This document shows, piece after piece, positions 1 to 8,313 of a DNA stretch of 36,179 nucleotides. The first letter of the stretch is position 1, and each line of letters starts with the position of its first letter. The notes beneath the pieces were generated by a model that saw only the letters and a program-made list of their open reading frames with translations, had not been told where the DNA came from and made no database searches. Source of the stretch: Candidatus Poribacteria bacterium (lineage in GTDB: Bacteria; Poribacteria; WGA-4E; GCA-2687025). The stretch spans positions 1 through 36,179 of the forward strand of contig VGLH01000027.1 in the NCBI GenBank assembly GCA_016866785.1, read 5' to 3'. The position numbers were made by a program, and so were the translations under genes.

Positions 1-489
1 GTCCGAAGGCACGGTGAGGACGATGTCGCACAACTCGGCGAGCTTGCCGCCTGTGCGGCCGGTCATGCCAATGGCACGAGCGCCGCGCGCGCGCGCCGCC
101 TCGACGGCTCGCAGCACGTTGGGCGAGTTGCCGCTGGTCGAGATGGCGACGAGGACATCTCGCGCCTCGACCCAGGCTTCGACCTGTCGCGCGAACACGT
201 CGTCGTAGCCGTAGTCGTTGGCAATCGCTGTAACGGTCGAGCTGTTCGCTGTCAGCGCGATGGCTGGCAGCGCCCGCCTCTCTCGCAGGAACCGACCGAC
301 CAGTTCTCCGGCAAGGTGCTGCGCGTCCGCCGCGCTGCCGCCGTTTCCCAGGAACACCGTCTTGCCGCCGCTGGCATACGATTCGATCAGCATCCGCGCT
401 GCCGCTTCGATCTGCGGCAGGAGCTCCTGCGCGACCCGGCGCTTCACCTCCGCGCTGGCGAGAAGCTGCCGGAGAATGTCGGTCTGCAA
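1..489 (-). CDS. gmhA: GmhA-like SIS-domain sugar phosphate isomerase (3' end cut off)
   Basis: Reading the minus strand gives 163 codons with no stop before the window edge. The protein matches sedoheptulose 7-phosphate isomerase (GmhA), which makes D-glycero-D-manno-heptose 7-phosphate for lipopolysaccharide or S-layer heptose. Visible landmarks are GNGGSAADAQHLAGEL (residues 48-63), AIANDYGYDDVF (88-99), ISTSGNS (116-122) and GMTGRTGGKLAELCD (141-155). His58 and Glu62 align with the metal/catalytic His61 and Glu65 of E. coli GmhA; the C-terminal ligands lie outside the window. No ATG fits. The TTG at 489-487 gives a normal-length N-terminus and has AGGA about 8 nt upstream. It follows the aldehyde dehydrogenase stop by 32 nt, so it is probably the last gene seen of the BMC operon. 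The family call is firm; the exact substrate is less certain, since SIS isomerases vary. Confidence 0.88.
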   Translation of the reverse strand, partial: MQTDILRQLLASAEVKRRVAQELLPQIEAAARMLIESYASGGKTVFLGNGGSAADAQHLAGELVGRFLRERRALPAIALTANSSTVTAIANDYGYDDVFARQVEAWVEARDVLVAISTSGNSPNVLRAVEAARARGARAIGMTGRTGGKLAELCDIVLTVPSD

Positions 490-521
490 CGCCGTGTCCT
501 GTGCGGGTCGTCGAACCGCCG

Positions 522-1991
522 TCAGCCGCCGTGCGTATGGATCGAGAGGTTTGAGATGATGCTCATACGGCGTTCGATTGTGAAGTGGCGGGGTCGGGTG
601 AATCCTTCACCGGTCTTTCCCGCGACCGTCATCGCCAGGAAGCCCTCGCCGCCGAGCCCGCCGCAGGTGAACGAGGGCCCGTTGACGACGAAGATGGTGA
701 CCTGCGCCGCCTGAGCGAACGTCCGGATGCGATCCAATCGAGCCGTGTGCAGCATCGCCGTATGGTGTCTGCCGCCTTCCGCCTTCACAGCGAGCGCCAC
801 CGCCTCTTCGAACGTCTTGGCGCGGACGATGGGGAGGACGGGCATCAGGAACTCATCCATGACCAACAGATGGTCGTGCGGCGTTTCGAGGATGGCGACC
901 AGCGTATCCTTCGGCGCGCGAATCCCCGCAGCCTCCAAGATGACCCCTGCGTTCTTGCCGACCATTTCGGGGTTCGCATGACCGTCCTTCGCGACGACGC
1001 GCATCAGGAGAGGGATCTCGTGCGGCTTGACGAGGTAGCAGTCCGCATTGACGAGCTCGCGGATCAGCTTGTCCGCGACCGCCTCGACGACCATGCACTC
1101 CTTCTCGCCGATGCAGAGCAGGTCGTTGTCGAACGACGCCCCAGCGGCGATGTCCTTCGCCGCCTTCGCGATGTCCGCCGTCTCGTCGACGACCACCGGC
1201 GGGTTGCCCGGGCCGGCGGCAAACGCCTTCTTCCCGACGGAGAGCGCCGCCTTGACGACTCCCGCTCCACCCGTCGCGACGACGGCGTCGATGTCGGGAT
1301 GCTCCATGATCGCCTTCGCAGTGCGCATCGACGGAGCTCCGACGGATGTGAGGACGTTCCGCGGGCCCCCGGCATCGACGATGGCGTCGTTCAGGTAGAC
1401 CATCGTCTGAAGCGTGCACTTCGCGGCTCGTGGATGCGGGCTGAAGACGACCGTGTTCCCTGAAGCGACCATGATGATCGCGTTGTTGATGGCGGTCGAT
1501 GTGGGGTTGGTCGTCGGCGTGATCGCGTTGATCGTGCCAATCGGCGCGCGCTCGATGATGAGCGCCCCGTAGTCGCCCGTGAGAGCCTCCGACTTGAGGT
1601 CTTCGACGCCCGGGCTCAGGTCGGCAGCGCCGGTGTTCTTCATCACCTTGTGCTCGGCGCGTCCGATGCCGGTTTCGCTGACGGCGAGATCGGCAAGCTC
1701 CTTGGCGTGCTTGCGCGCCGTCACGCGGATTGCCTCGATGATCCGCTTGCGGTCATCGATGCTGAGAGCGATCAGCTCCCGTTGAGCGGCATTTGCCGCT
1801 TCGACCGCGCCATCGGCGGAGAGGAAGATCCCGTGACCCGAGAGCACCGGCGTCCCGGCTCTGGAGTCTTCGTCCGATTTCGCGCCTTCGGACGCGCCAG
1901 GAGCCGTGGGCTCGGCGGAACCCGAACCCGCCAGCTTACCGACCACCTGAGCGACGATCTCGCGGACCCTTGCCTCATCAATGGATGCCAT
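522..1991 (-). CDS. BMC-associated CoA-acylating aldehyde dehydrogenase (EutE/PduP type)
   Basis: The 489-residue protein belongs to the EutE/PduP family, which converts an aldehyde, CoA and NAD+ to acyl-CoA inside microcompartments. The catalytic Cys is Cys293 in NDLLCIGEKE; ITPTTNPTSTAINNAI (157-172) and AAGPGNPPVVVDE (268-280) are typical family segments. Residues 4-20 form a short amphipathic helix (IDEARVREIVAQVVGKL) followed by an Ala/Gly/Ser/Pro/Glu-rich linker to about residue 47, which is the layout of an N-terminal encapsulation peptide. The ATG at 1991 has a strong GAGGAG site 6 nt upstream. It lies 95 nt after the shell protein gene. The likely substrate is lactaldehyde given the adjacent class II aldolase, but propionaldehyde or acetaldehyde cannot be excluded from sequence. 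Confidence 0.93.
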   Translation of the reverse strand: MASIDEARVREIVAQVVGKLAGSGSAEPTAPGASEGAKSDEDSRAGTPVLSGHGIFLSADGAVEAANAAQRELIALSIDDRKRIIEAIRVTARKHAKELADLAVSETGIGRAEHKVMKNTGAADLSPGVEDLKSEALTGDYGALIIERAPIGTINAITPTTNPTSTAINNAIIMVASGNTVVFSPHPRAAKCTLQTMVYLNDAIVDAGGPRNVLTSVGAPSMRTAKAIMEHPDIDAVVATGGAGVVKAALSVGKKAFAAGPGNPPVVVDETADIAKAAKDIAAGASFDNDLLCIGEKECMVVEAVADKLIRELVNADCYLVKPHEIPLLMRVVAKDGHANPEMVGKNAGVILEAAGIRAPKDTLVAILETPHDHLLVMDEFLMPVLPIVRAKTFEEAVALAVKAEGGRHHTAMLHTARLDRIRTFAQAAQVTIFVVNGPSFTCGGLGGEGFLAMTVAGKTGEGFTRPRHFTIERRMSIISNLSIHTHGG

Positions 1992-2086
1992 GGTGTCTCC
2001 TCAGAAGAGGCATAGGCGGCATCGCACCGACACCGCGCCGTTGCCGACGCAGGATGCGGCCGCCTCACGGTCGCGGAGGTCTAGCT

Positions 2087-2365
2087 TCACGATACGGAGG
2101 GCAGGATCGCCTCGATCTCGGAGTGCGGCCGCGGGATGACGTGGACGGACACCAGTTCACCGACGGAGCGCGCGGCTTCCGCGCCTGCTTCGGTCGCAGC
2201 CTTGACGGCACCGACATCGCCACGAACCATCACGGTGACCAGCCCGCCGCCGATCTTCTCCAAGCCGACGAGATGGACGTTCGCCGCCTTCACCATGGCA
2301 TCCGCAGCCTCGATAGATCCCACAAGGCCCTTCGTCTCGATCAGACCCAGCGCTTCACCAGCCAT
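2087..2365 (-). CDS. BMC-H hexameric microcompartment shell protein (PduA/EutM type)
   Basis: A 92-residue single BMC-domain protein. It opens with [20 protein letters not shown], the typical start of PduA/EutM/CcmK-like proteins, and continues with [21 protein letters not shown] and the [15 protein letters not shown] helix. Such subunits form hexagonal tiles of the shell facet, with a central pore for small metabolites. A GTG at 2371 is in frame, but AAGGAG is only 3 nt from it and 9 nt from the ATG at 2365, so the ATG is chosen. The gene sits between the aldolase (90 nt upstream) and the aldehyde dehydrogenase (95 nt downstream). No pentameric BMC-P or trimeric BMC-T gene is visible in the window, and a closed shell normally needs a pentamer, so others must lie elsewhere. 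Confidence 0.95.
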   Translation of the reverse strand: MAGEALGLIETKGLVGSIEAADAMVKAANVHLVGLEKIGGGLVTVMVRGDVGAVKAATEAGAEAARSVGELVSVHVIPRPHSEIEAILPSVS

Positions 2366-2455
2366 CTGCACGTTCTCCTTGTTTCGGAACGCCGCCTCGC
2401 ATCATCGGAGGCAGACCTCACGCCGTCGGAATCGGTCCATGGGCGATCATCGGTG

Positions 2456-3259
2456 TCAGAGCAGCCCGCGCTCTTTCAGCACTTCCGTCGCCACGCGCGT
2501 GATGAGCGCCGTCAACTCCGCGTCGCCAGCGGGCTTCTGCGCTGCGGGAGCCGGGCGCTCACGCTCTGCCTGGAGCGCCTGCATACGCGGCGTCACGTCG
2601 CACAGGGGAACCTTCTTTCCGTATCCCAGCCGGTCTCGCAGCTCCAGCAACTGGTTCGCCTGATCCGCCGTCAGCTCTCGCTCGCCGCCGAGACTGCGGG
2701 CGACCCACGTGATGTGCGCCGTGTGCTCCATCGTCTCCATCTTGTAGTAAGCCGACATCGGATCGGCTCCGACGGTCACCGCGCCGTGGTTGGCGAGGAG
2801 GATCGCGTCGCACGTCTCGATGATGCCGTCGATGGAGTCCGGCAGCGCCTGCGATCCGGGCGTGCCGTACGGAGCCAGCGGGATGCAGCCGAACGACACG
2901 ATCGTCTCCGGCAGCGTCAGTTGGTCCAACGCGATGCCAGCGACCGCGAACCCCGTCGCGATGGGCGGATGCGCGTGAAGGACAGATCGCACGTCGGGTC
3001 GCTTGCGGTAGCAGTGGAGATGCAGCCGTATCTCGGACGATGCCTTGAGGTAGCCCTCGACCTGTTCGCCAACCAGGTTCACTTTGCAGAGCATGTCGGG
3101 CGTCAGAACGCCTTTGCTGACGCCGGTCGGAGTCGCGAGGATGATGTCGTCGGTCAGCCTTGCCGTGATATTGCCGTCGTTGGACGCGACATATCCCTTC
3201 GCATAGACACGACGACCGACCTCGCAGATCTCGTGCCTCAGCGCGCCTTCGTTGCTCAT
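2456..3259 (-). CDS. Class II aldolase (fuculose/rhamnulose 1-phosphate aldolase type) with C-terminal targeting tail
   Basis: A 267-residue zinc aldolase of the AraD/FucA fold. Glu76, His95, His97 (VLHAHPP) and His158 (ANHGAVTVG) match Glu73, His92, His94 and His155 of E. coli L-fuculose-1-phosphate aldolase, so the metal site and catalytic acid are intact. Family members of this kind split fuculose or rhamnulose 1-phosphate to DHAP and lactaldehyde. After the catalytic domain comes a Pro/Ala-rich linker (about 232-248) and a terminal amphipathic helix, ALITRVATEVLKERGLL (251-267), absent from plain FucA and fitting an encapsulation peptide. The start is the ATG at 3259; a longer frame opening at 3331 would begin on the -35 box of the promoter at 3303-3331, so it is rejected. 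First gene of the BMC operon. Confidence 0.92.
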   Translation of the reverse strand: MSNEGALRHEICEVGRRVYAKGYVASNDGNITARLTDDIILATPTGVSKGVLTPDMLCKVNLVGEQVEGYLKASSEIRLHLHCYRKRPDVRSVLHAHPPIATGFAVAGIALDQLTLPETIVSFGCIPLAPYGTPGSQALPDSIDGIIETCDAILLANHGAVTVGADPMSAYYKMETMEHTAHITWVARSLGGERELTADQANQLLELRDRLGYGKKVPLCDVTPRMQALQAERERPAPAAQKPAGDAELTALITRVATEVLKERGLL

Positions 3260-3302
3260 GGTGCTCTCTTGAGCGGTTGGGTGGCGGAGCTCGAACAGGC
3301 TC

Positions 3303-3331
3303 AGTCTAGCATGGGCGGCGGAACCGGTCAA
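3303..3331 (-). promoter_or_regulatory. Sigma70-type promoter of the BMC operon
   Basis: On the minus strand TTGACC (3331-3326) and TAGACT (3308-3303) are separated by exactly 17 nt. Transcription would begin near 3296, leaving a leader of about 37 nt before the aldolase ATG at 3259. The location between the aldolase and the divergent-from-nothing upstream gene end at 3369 fits an operon promoter. Confidence 0.72.
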
Positions 3332-3368
3332 GCAGGGGATCGCGCCGTCGCAGGCAAGAGCAGGACAC

Positions 3369-5327
3369 TCAGATCCAGAAGATCCGGTTCCCCTGAGTGC
3401 CGGTTAGGAAGTCGATCACGAGCCACGTCCCATTGCAGACGAACTGCCCCAGGATGAACCCCAGAAAGATGGGTCTGCCCCGGCGGTAGAGGCGGATGCC
3501 GCCGATGCGCAGTAGGCTCCACTTCGCCAGCCACGCCACGAACACGGTGAACCAGAGGTGGTCCATCATCCAGATCGGTCCGATGGCGAAGCCGATGGGA
3601 TGGAACGGGAACCACAGGAACCGTGTGCGGAGCCCCATCAGAAGCAGCATGCCTGCCGCCCCGACTCCCTTGAGCGCCCATCCCGCCATGTTGGGCGGCT
3701 CCGGGTTGAGCAGCTTGCCGATAACGAACTCGTACGGAGCCACTGCCCCGCCTCCGAAGAACCAGTCGTTGCCGTTCAAGCCGCCATGCTGATACGCCAG
3801 AGGCAGGTACGTCACGACCGACGACACGAACGCGACGACAATGGCGGCGACGATGCCCCAGAAGACCCGCCGTCGTCCGCCGGACACGCCTTCGACGATG
3901 CGGAGCCCGTTCGCCGTGGACGCCATGACGAAGGTGCGGATGTCGGCTCCCCATACGTACGTGAGCGCAAGCGACACGAGGCCTCGGGGCCCGATGGCGC
4001 GCGACCCGAATCCCGAGATGACGAACGACGATCCGATGGTGGATGCGACCGCCTCCGCCATCCCGCTCTCGGCGACGATGCGCGTCAGACCCAGGAAGAG
4101 CGCCATCGCCGCGCCGAGGAACGTCAGCGTAACCCACAGCGGCATTCCGGTCGCCGCGAGCCAACCCACCATGTAGAGAGTTCCGACGACGATACAGACG
4201 ATCGCGGCTCGGTACGACATGATCTCGCCGGAATCGCCAACGTCCGTCCCGCTGCGCAGCGCCTTGCGCAACACATCCGCCAGATGTCGCCGCGCCGACC
4301 ACAGCCCGCCCAAGACCAGGACGGTGATGGCTCCCATGCCCTGGTGGGCGAACACCGGTGAACGCGACCCGTAGATGCCGAGGTTCTCCGTCAGCCGCAG
4401 GTTGTAGACCTTCATCAGACCTCGTACGGCGAGGCTCAGCAGGTTGAAGAACCACATGCTGAACGCGACGTCGAGATGCACCAAGTAGAAGAAGCCCATG
4501 AGCGGCATCGAGACGCGGAAACGGAGATACTCGACGTTGCGGAAGATCGGGAACCCGATCTCCGGTTCGAGGTACGGAACTGTCGGCATGTAGTGGTGAA
4601 TGCCTGTCAGGCTGCCAAGCCCAAACGCGATTCCGAAGCCGACCCACATCGCCGTCTGTCGGTAGATCGCCGCGTAGCCCTTGCCGTCATCGGACCCCGA
4701 CATCTCCATCGGGAGCTGCGCCAACGGATACACGAGCCTTTCGTGTTCCATCCACTGCCGGCGCAGGATCACCATGAGCGAGATCGACACGACGTACAGC
4801 GCGGCGAGGAAGGTTCCCCAAGCCAAGAGCGGGCGAGCCCAGGCTCCCCATGGAACCTCGTGTTCCATGCCGGAGAAGCCTTCGTAGAAATCGCGGATCG
4901 TCTTGGTTCCCTCGGGAACCAACCACGATGGGATGTGCGGCTGGATCATCTCCGCCCAGCTGTTCTCCGCCGTGGCGAAGTAGAACGGCGACGTGATGAT
5001 CGGCAGAAGCTGCGCCACGACGCCCATCGTCGGGATCGCGCAGGCGACCAGCATCATGACGTACATGACGCGCAGTTCGTCGCGCCCGTAAGCCCACTGG
5101 CGGCGAACCCGACCCAGCAGCGGATTGACGCCGGCGGTCCACACGAAGAACAGGAACACGGCGGCGGCGGCGCTGAAGTCGATCGCCATGTACGAACCGT
5201 GAATGACCATCATGTTCGTCGCCGTGCCGACGCCGACGAACGCGCAGAGCGCTGCGCCGGTGATGTACGCCCGCAGACCGGGAGGATGGGGTGGCGAAGA
5301 AGCGCTCACGTCGAAATGGCTCAGCAT
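3369..5327 (-). CDS. Polytopic membrane protein, DUF6785/DUF6784-like
   Basis: A 652-residue integral membrane protein with about a dozen or more hydrophobic helices, starting near residues 20-40 and ending with a helix near the C-terminus (FLGFILGQFVCNGTWLVIDFL). It resembles the DUF6785/DUF6784 proteins common in poribacterial and planctomycete genomes; that is recognition by overall pattern, not a search. Cytoplasmic-looking segments such as RRQWMEHERLVYPLAQLPMEM recall oligopeptide-transporter (OPT) proteins, so transport is possible but unproven. The start is set at the ATG at 5327, which overlaps the stop of the debranching enzyme gene in an ATGCTGA junction, suggesting translational coupling. 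A frame opening 84 nt earlier would overlap the debranching enzyme deeply and is not used. Substrate unknown. Confidence 0.8.
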   Translation of the reverse strand: MLSHFDVSASSPPHPPGLRAYITGAALCAFVGVGTATNMMVIHGSYMAIDFSAAAAVFLFFVWTAGVNPLLGRVRRQWAYGRDELRVMYVMMLVACAIPTMGVVAQLLPIITSPFYFATAENSWAEMIQPHIPSWLVPEGTKTIRDFYEGFSGMEHEVPWGAWARPLLAWGTFLAALYVVSISLMVILRRQWMEHERLVYPLAQLPMEMSGSDDGKGYAAIYRQTAMWVGFGIAFGLGSLTGIHHYMPTVPYLEPEIGFPIFRNVEYLRFRVSMPLMGFFYLVHLDVAFSMWFFNLLSLAVRGLMKVYNLRLTENLGIYGSRSPVFAHQGMGAITVLVLGGLWSARRHLADVLRKALRSGTDVGDSGEIMSYRAAIVCIVVGTLYMVGWLAATGMPLWVTLTFLGAAMALFLGLTRIVAESGMAEAVASTIGSSFVISGFGSRAIGPRGLVSLALTYVWGADIRTFVMASTANGLRIVEGVSGGRRRVFWGIVAAIVVAFVSSVVTYLPLAYQHGGLNGNDWFFGGGAVAPYEFVIGKLLNPEPPNMAGWALKGVGAAGMLLLMGLRTRFLWFPFHPIGFAIGPIWMMDHLWFTVFVAWLAKWSLLRIGGIRLYRRGRPIFLGFILGQFVCNGTWLVIDFLTGTQGNRIFWI

Positions 5328-7342
5328 TCGCCGCCATGCTTCGGCGACGGTTGATAGGCGCCAGCGTCCCAAGCCGCGCGCAAGACCTCGGCAAGGCTCC
5401 AAGCCTGCCACGGACAGCCGCGTGCCCGGTGGGGCTCATGACCATCGTACAGCTCGGCGACGCCGCCGATACCGGGAGCGTCTCGATCCAGCGCCAGACG
5501 GTTCAGCCAGTCGGCGAGTTGGGCCCGGAACGCGTGTCCGTCGCCGAAGGCGTTGCGGTACGCCGTCACGTAGGGACCCCAGAGCCAACTCCACACCGGG
5601 CCCTGATGGTAGATCGAGTCGCGTCGTCGCGCGTCGCCGTCGTAAGTGGCAGCGTAGCCAGGATGGTTCGGCGGAAGGGTACGAAGCCCGAACGGCGTGT
5701 GCAGCGCGTCCGTAACGCGCCGCATGACCCGCTGCTCGTCGGCTCGATCCAGACACCGATAGTGCAGGCTGATCGCGATCACCTGATTGGGTCGCAGTGT
5801 GGGGTCGTCGCCGTCCGGACCGTCGATCACGTCGTAGAGCGCGCCGCTTCTGGGATTGGGGAACCGCGCTCGGAACGCGGCGCGGGCTCGGTCGGCGTCT
5901 TCGGCGCACATGTCCGCGTAGGAATCGTCGCCGTAGGTTCGCGCCAGGCGCTCCACGGTTCTCAACGCGCTGTGCCACAACGCGTTGATCTCGACCGGCT
6001 TGCCGACGCGCGGCGTTGCCACCCAATCGCCGATCTTGGCGTCCATCCAGGTGAGCTGCGATCCGGGGACGCCGGCATGGAGCAGACCGTCGTCGTCGAC
6101 GGCGATCCCATACCGCGTTCCGAACCGATGCGCCTCCAATATCGACTTCAGAGTCGGGTACCACGAATCTCGGACGACCGGATCGTCTGGCACGTCAACC
6201 GCGTAGCGGCGGATCGCCTCGACAAACCAGAGCGTGGCATCGGCGGTGTTGTAGGAAGGGGTCTCGCCGGTGTCGGGGAACCGGTTCGGGATCATCCCGC
6301 CGTCGCAATAGGAGGCGAAGGCGTCGAGCACTTCGCGGGCGAGCCATGCCTCGCCTCGGGCGATTGTCAGACCGGGCAGCGCGATCATCGTGTCCCTGCC
6401 CCAGTCGGTGAACCATGGGTAGCCGGCGAGTATCGTCCACTGCGAATCTCCCCGGCGGACGATGTAGTCTCCGCCTCGGCGCACGGACTCCCGCAGGAAG
6501 TCGGCGGCGGGGGGCGATACCCAGTCGGCGACGACGATGGGACGCGAAGCCGACTCACGGCGTTGGCGTTCCGATGCCAGAAGAGTGTCACCGTCTCCGC
6601 TGAGATCGCACCCAACGCCGGCGACGACCCAGAAAGACGGGCAGTCGGGAGTCAGGCGACCGATGAAGGAGCCCGGGCTCCAATGATCTTCGAGGTGGTC
6701 GAGACCCCGCTCATCGGCTTCGACAGCGTAGCGCTTCTGTCGGACCCACCACGAGTCGTGCGACACCGCTGCTCCTGAATGACGCATGGCGAGCGGCGGG
6801 TATCGGGCGGGCGGGCGGTACGTGACGAGGTCGGCGGCGGCGTCCAACGGGCGCGAGAGCGTCGCGTCCTCGCGCTGGAGGGCGTGATAGTCGCGCCATG
6901 CCAGGTGAGGTCGCGCCTCGAAAACCCCGCCTGCGCCTTCGAGCAGTCGGTAGACGACGACGACCAGGTTCCTGCCGTGGATCGATGCGACCGACTTCTC
7001 GATCCGCGTGCCGTCCGGCAGCGCGAAGTGCCACGTCGGATAGGGATATGCGTCGAACCGAACGATGTGCCGGTACCCATGCGGGTGAACGGCGCCTGGG
7101 TACGCGTGCGACGCTAGCGACCACGACGCACCGTCGGCGCTGTGCAGCGTTTCGTCCAAAGCCGCCAGTGTCACGGTTCGGTCTGTGGGTGGACGCAGCG
7201 ATGCGACGAGCAACGCGTGGTAGCGGCGTGTCGCGATGCCGGACACGGTTCCCGAGGCGAAACCCCCGATCCCGTTGGGCTCCAGCCATTCGAGTCGGGT
7301 CGCGCGGCGAAGGTCTTGGCAGACGTCGGCGCCGTAGGTCAT
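5321..7342 (-). CDS. Glycogen debranching enzyme (amylo-alpha-1,6-glucosidase family, GH133-like)
   Basis: A 673-residue cytoplasmic protein with the two-domain layout of bacterial/archaeal amylo-1,6-glucosidases: an N-terminal beta domain opening with WLEPNGIGGFASGTVSGI (19-36) and TRRYHALLVASL, and a C-terminal alpha/alpha barrel with GYPWFTDWGRDTMIALPGL and a final CPWQAWSLAEVLRA segment. It would hydrolyse alpha-1,6 branch glucose in glycogen or limit dextrins. No signal peptide is seen. GGAGG lies 5 nt before the ATG at 7342. The gene starts the minus-strand pair that continues into the membrane protein, and is divergent from tadA; the 145-nt gap between them also holds a tandem repeat of the 8-mer CGTCGGCG (7376-7391). 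Confidence 0.9.
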   Translation of the reverse strand: MTYGADVCQDLRRATRLEWLEPNGIGGFASGTVSGIATRRYHALLVASLRPPTDRTVTLAALDETLHSADGASWSLASHAYPGAVHPHGYRHIVRFDAYPYPTWHFALPDGTRIEKSVASIHGRNLVVVVYRLLEGAGGVFEARPHLAWRDYHALQREDATLSRPLDAAADLVTYRPPARYPPLAMRHSGAAVSHDSWWVRQKRYAVEADERGLDHLEDHWSPGSFIGRLTPDCPSFWVVAGVGCDLSGDGDTLLASERQRRESASRPIVVADWVSPPAADFLRESVRRGGDYIVRRGDSQWTILAGYPWFTDWGRDTMIALPGLTIARGEAWLAREVLDAFASYCDGGMIPNRFPDTGETPSYNTADATLWFVEAIRRYAVDVPDDPVVRDSWYPTLKSILEAHRFGTRYGIAVDDDGLLHAGVPGSQLTWMDAKIGDWVATPRVGKPVEINALWHSALRTVERLARTYGDDSYADMCAEDADRARAAFRARFPNPRSGALYDVIDGPDGDDPTLRPNQVIAISLHYRCLDRADEQRVMRRVTDALHTPFGLRTLPPNHPGYAATYDGDARRRDSIYHQGPVWSWLWGPYVTAYRNAFGDGHAFRAQLADWLNRLALDRDAPGIGGVAELYDGHEPHRARGCPWQAWSLAEVLRAAWDAGAYQPSPKHGGEC

Positions 7343-7410
7343 TCAGTCCTCCGCGGGGTGTCCGGAGCATGCCACCGTCGGCGCGTCGGCGCACGCCGTC
7401 GGAATCTGAC

Positions 7411-7439
7411 TTGAACGCGCGATGATTCCGCGACAGAAT
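7411..7439 (+). promoter_or_regulatory. Sigma70-type promoter of tadA
   Basis: TTGAAC (7411-7416) and CAGAAT (7434-7439) lie 17 nt apart. The predicted start of transcription near 7446 is upstream of the chosen GTG at 7488 but downstream of the alternative ATG at 7422, which lies within the spacer. This supports the shorter TadA. Confidence 0.6.
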
Positions 7440-7487
7440 ATCAGGGAGCTCGCCAGAAGGCGTGGGCACACGGTCTTGGAGGCGAGA

Positions 7488-7948
7488 GTGTTTTATCCCA
7501 CCGAACAGGACTCGGCGTGGATGCGCCTCGCCATCGAAGCCGCGCGGCGAACGACGGACGATGTGCCGGTGGGCGCCGTGATTGTGGTGAGCGGTCGCCT
7601 CGTCGGCGAGGGCTGGAACCGTCGGGAGTCGGATCGGGATCCGACGGCGCATGCCGAGATCGTGGCGCTCCGGCAAGCCGGACTCGCGCTGGGGCGGTGG
7701 AACCTTGAGGGTTCTACGCTCTACGTGACGGTCGAACCGTGCGCCATGTGCGCGGGCGCGATCTGGCAGGCGCGCGTATCGCGTGTCGTCTACGGCGTGC
7801 CCGAGCCGCAGGCCGGAGCGGTGCACTCGCGGTACGAGCTGTTGTCCGATGGTCGGTGCGGACGTACGGTTGCAGCGGTTGGCGGCTGCTGCGAAGATGA
7901 ATGCCGCGAGCTGTTGCGGGCGTTTTTTCGGGGTCGAAGGCTTCAAGC

Positions 7949-7970
<22 letters not shown>
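7488..7970 (+). CDS. tadA: tRNA-specific adenosine deaminase TadA
   Basis: A 160-residue zinc deaminase that converts A34 to inosine in tRNA-Arg(ACG). The zinc site is complete: His55 and Glu57 in AHAEIVAL, Cys85 and Cys88 in PCAMCAGAI. VPVGAVIV (27-34) is the usual substrate-site strand. The start is the GTG at 7488, with GGAGG 5 nt upstream; an in-frame ATG at 7422 would add 22 residues and lies inside the promoter. The length is normal for TadA. The final seven codons and the TGA stop (7968-7970) lie within the tRNA-Ser gene that begins at 7949, so the protein tail is encoded by tRNA acceptor and D-arm sequence. Confidence 0.93.

Positions 7971-8313
<343 letters not shown>

Noticed and set aside
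3260-3331. Extended N-terminus for the class II aldolase
   Set aside because: The added codons coincide with the promoter and leader, and the extension has no match to the family N-terminus.
1793-3457. A 554-codon open frame on the plus strand across the BMC genes
   Set aside because: It is antisense to three well-recognised genes, is rich in Arg/Pro/His as GC-rich shadow frames are, and shows no domain.
7376-7391. Tandem CGTCGGCG repeat as a possible CRISPR or regulatory array
   Set aside because: Only two 8-nt copies without spacers; likely simple GC-rich repetition.
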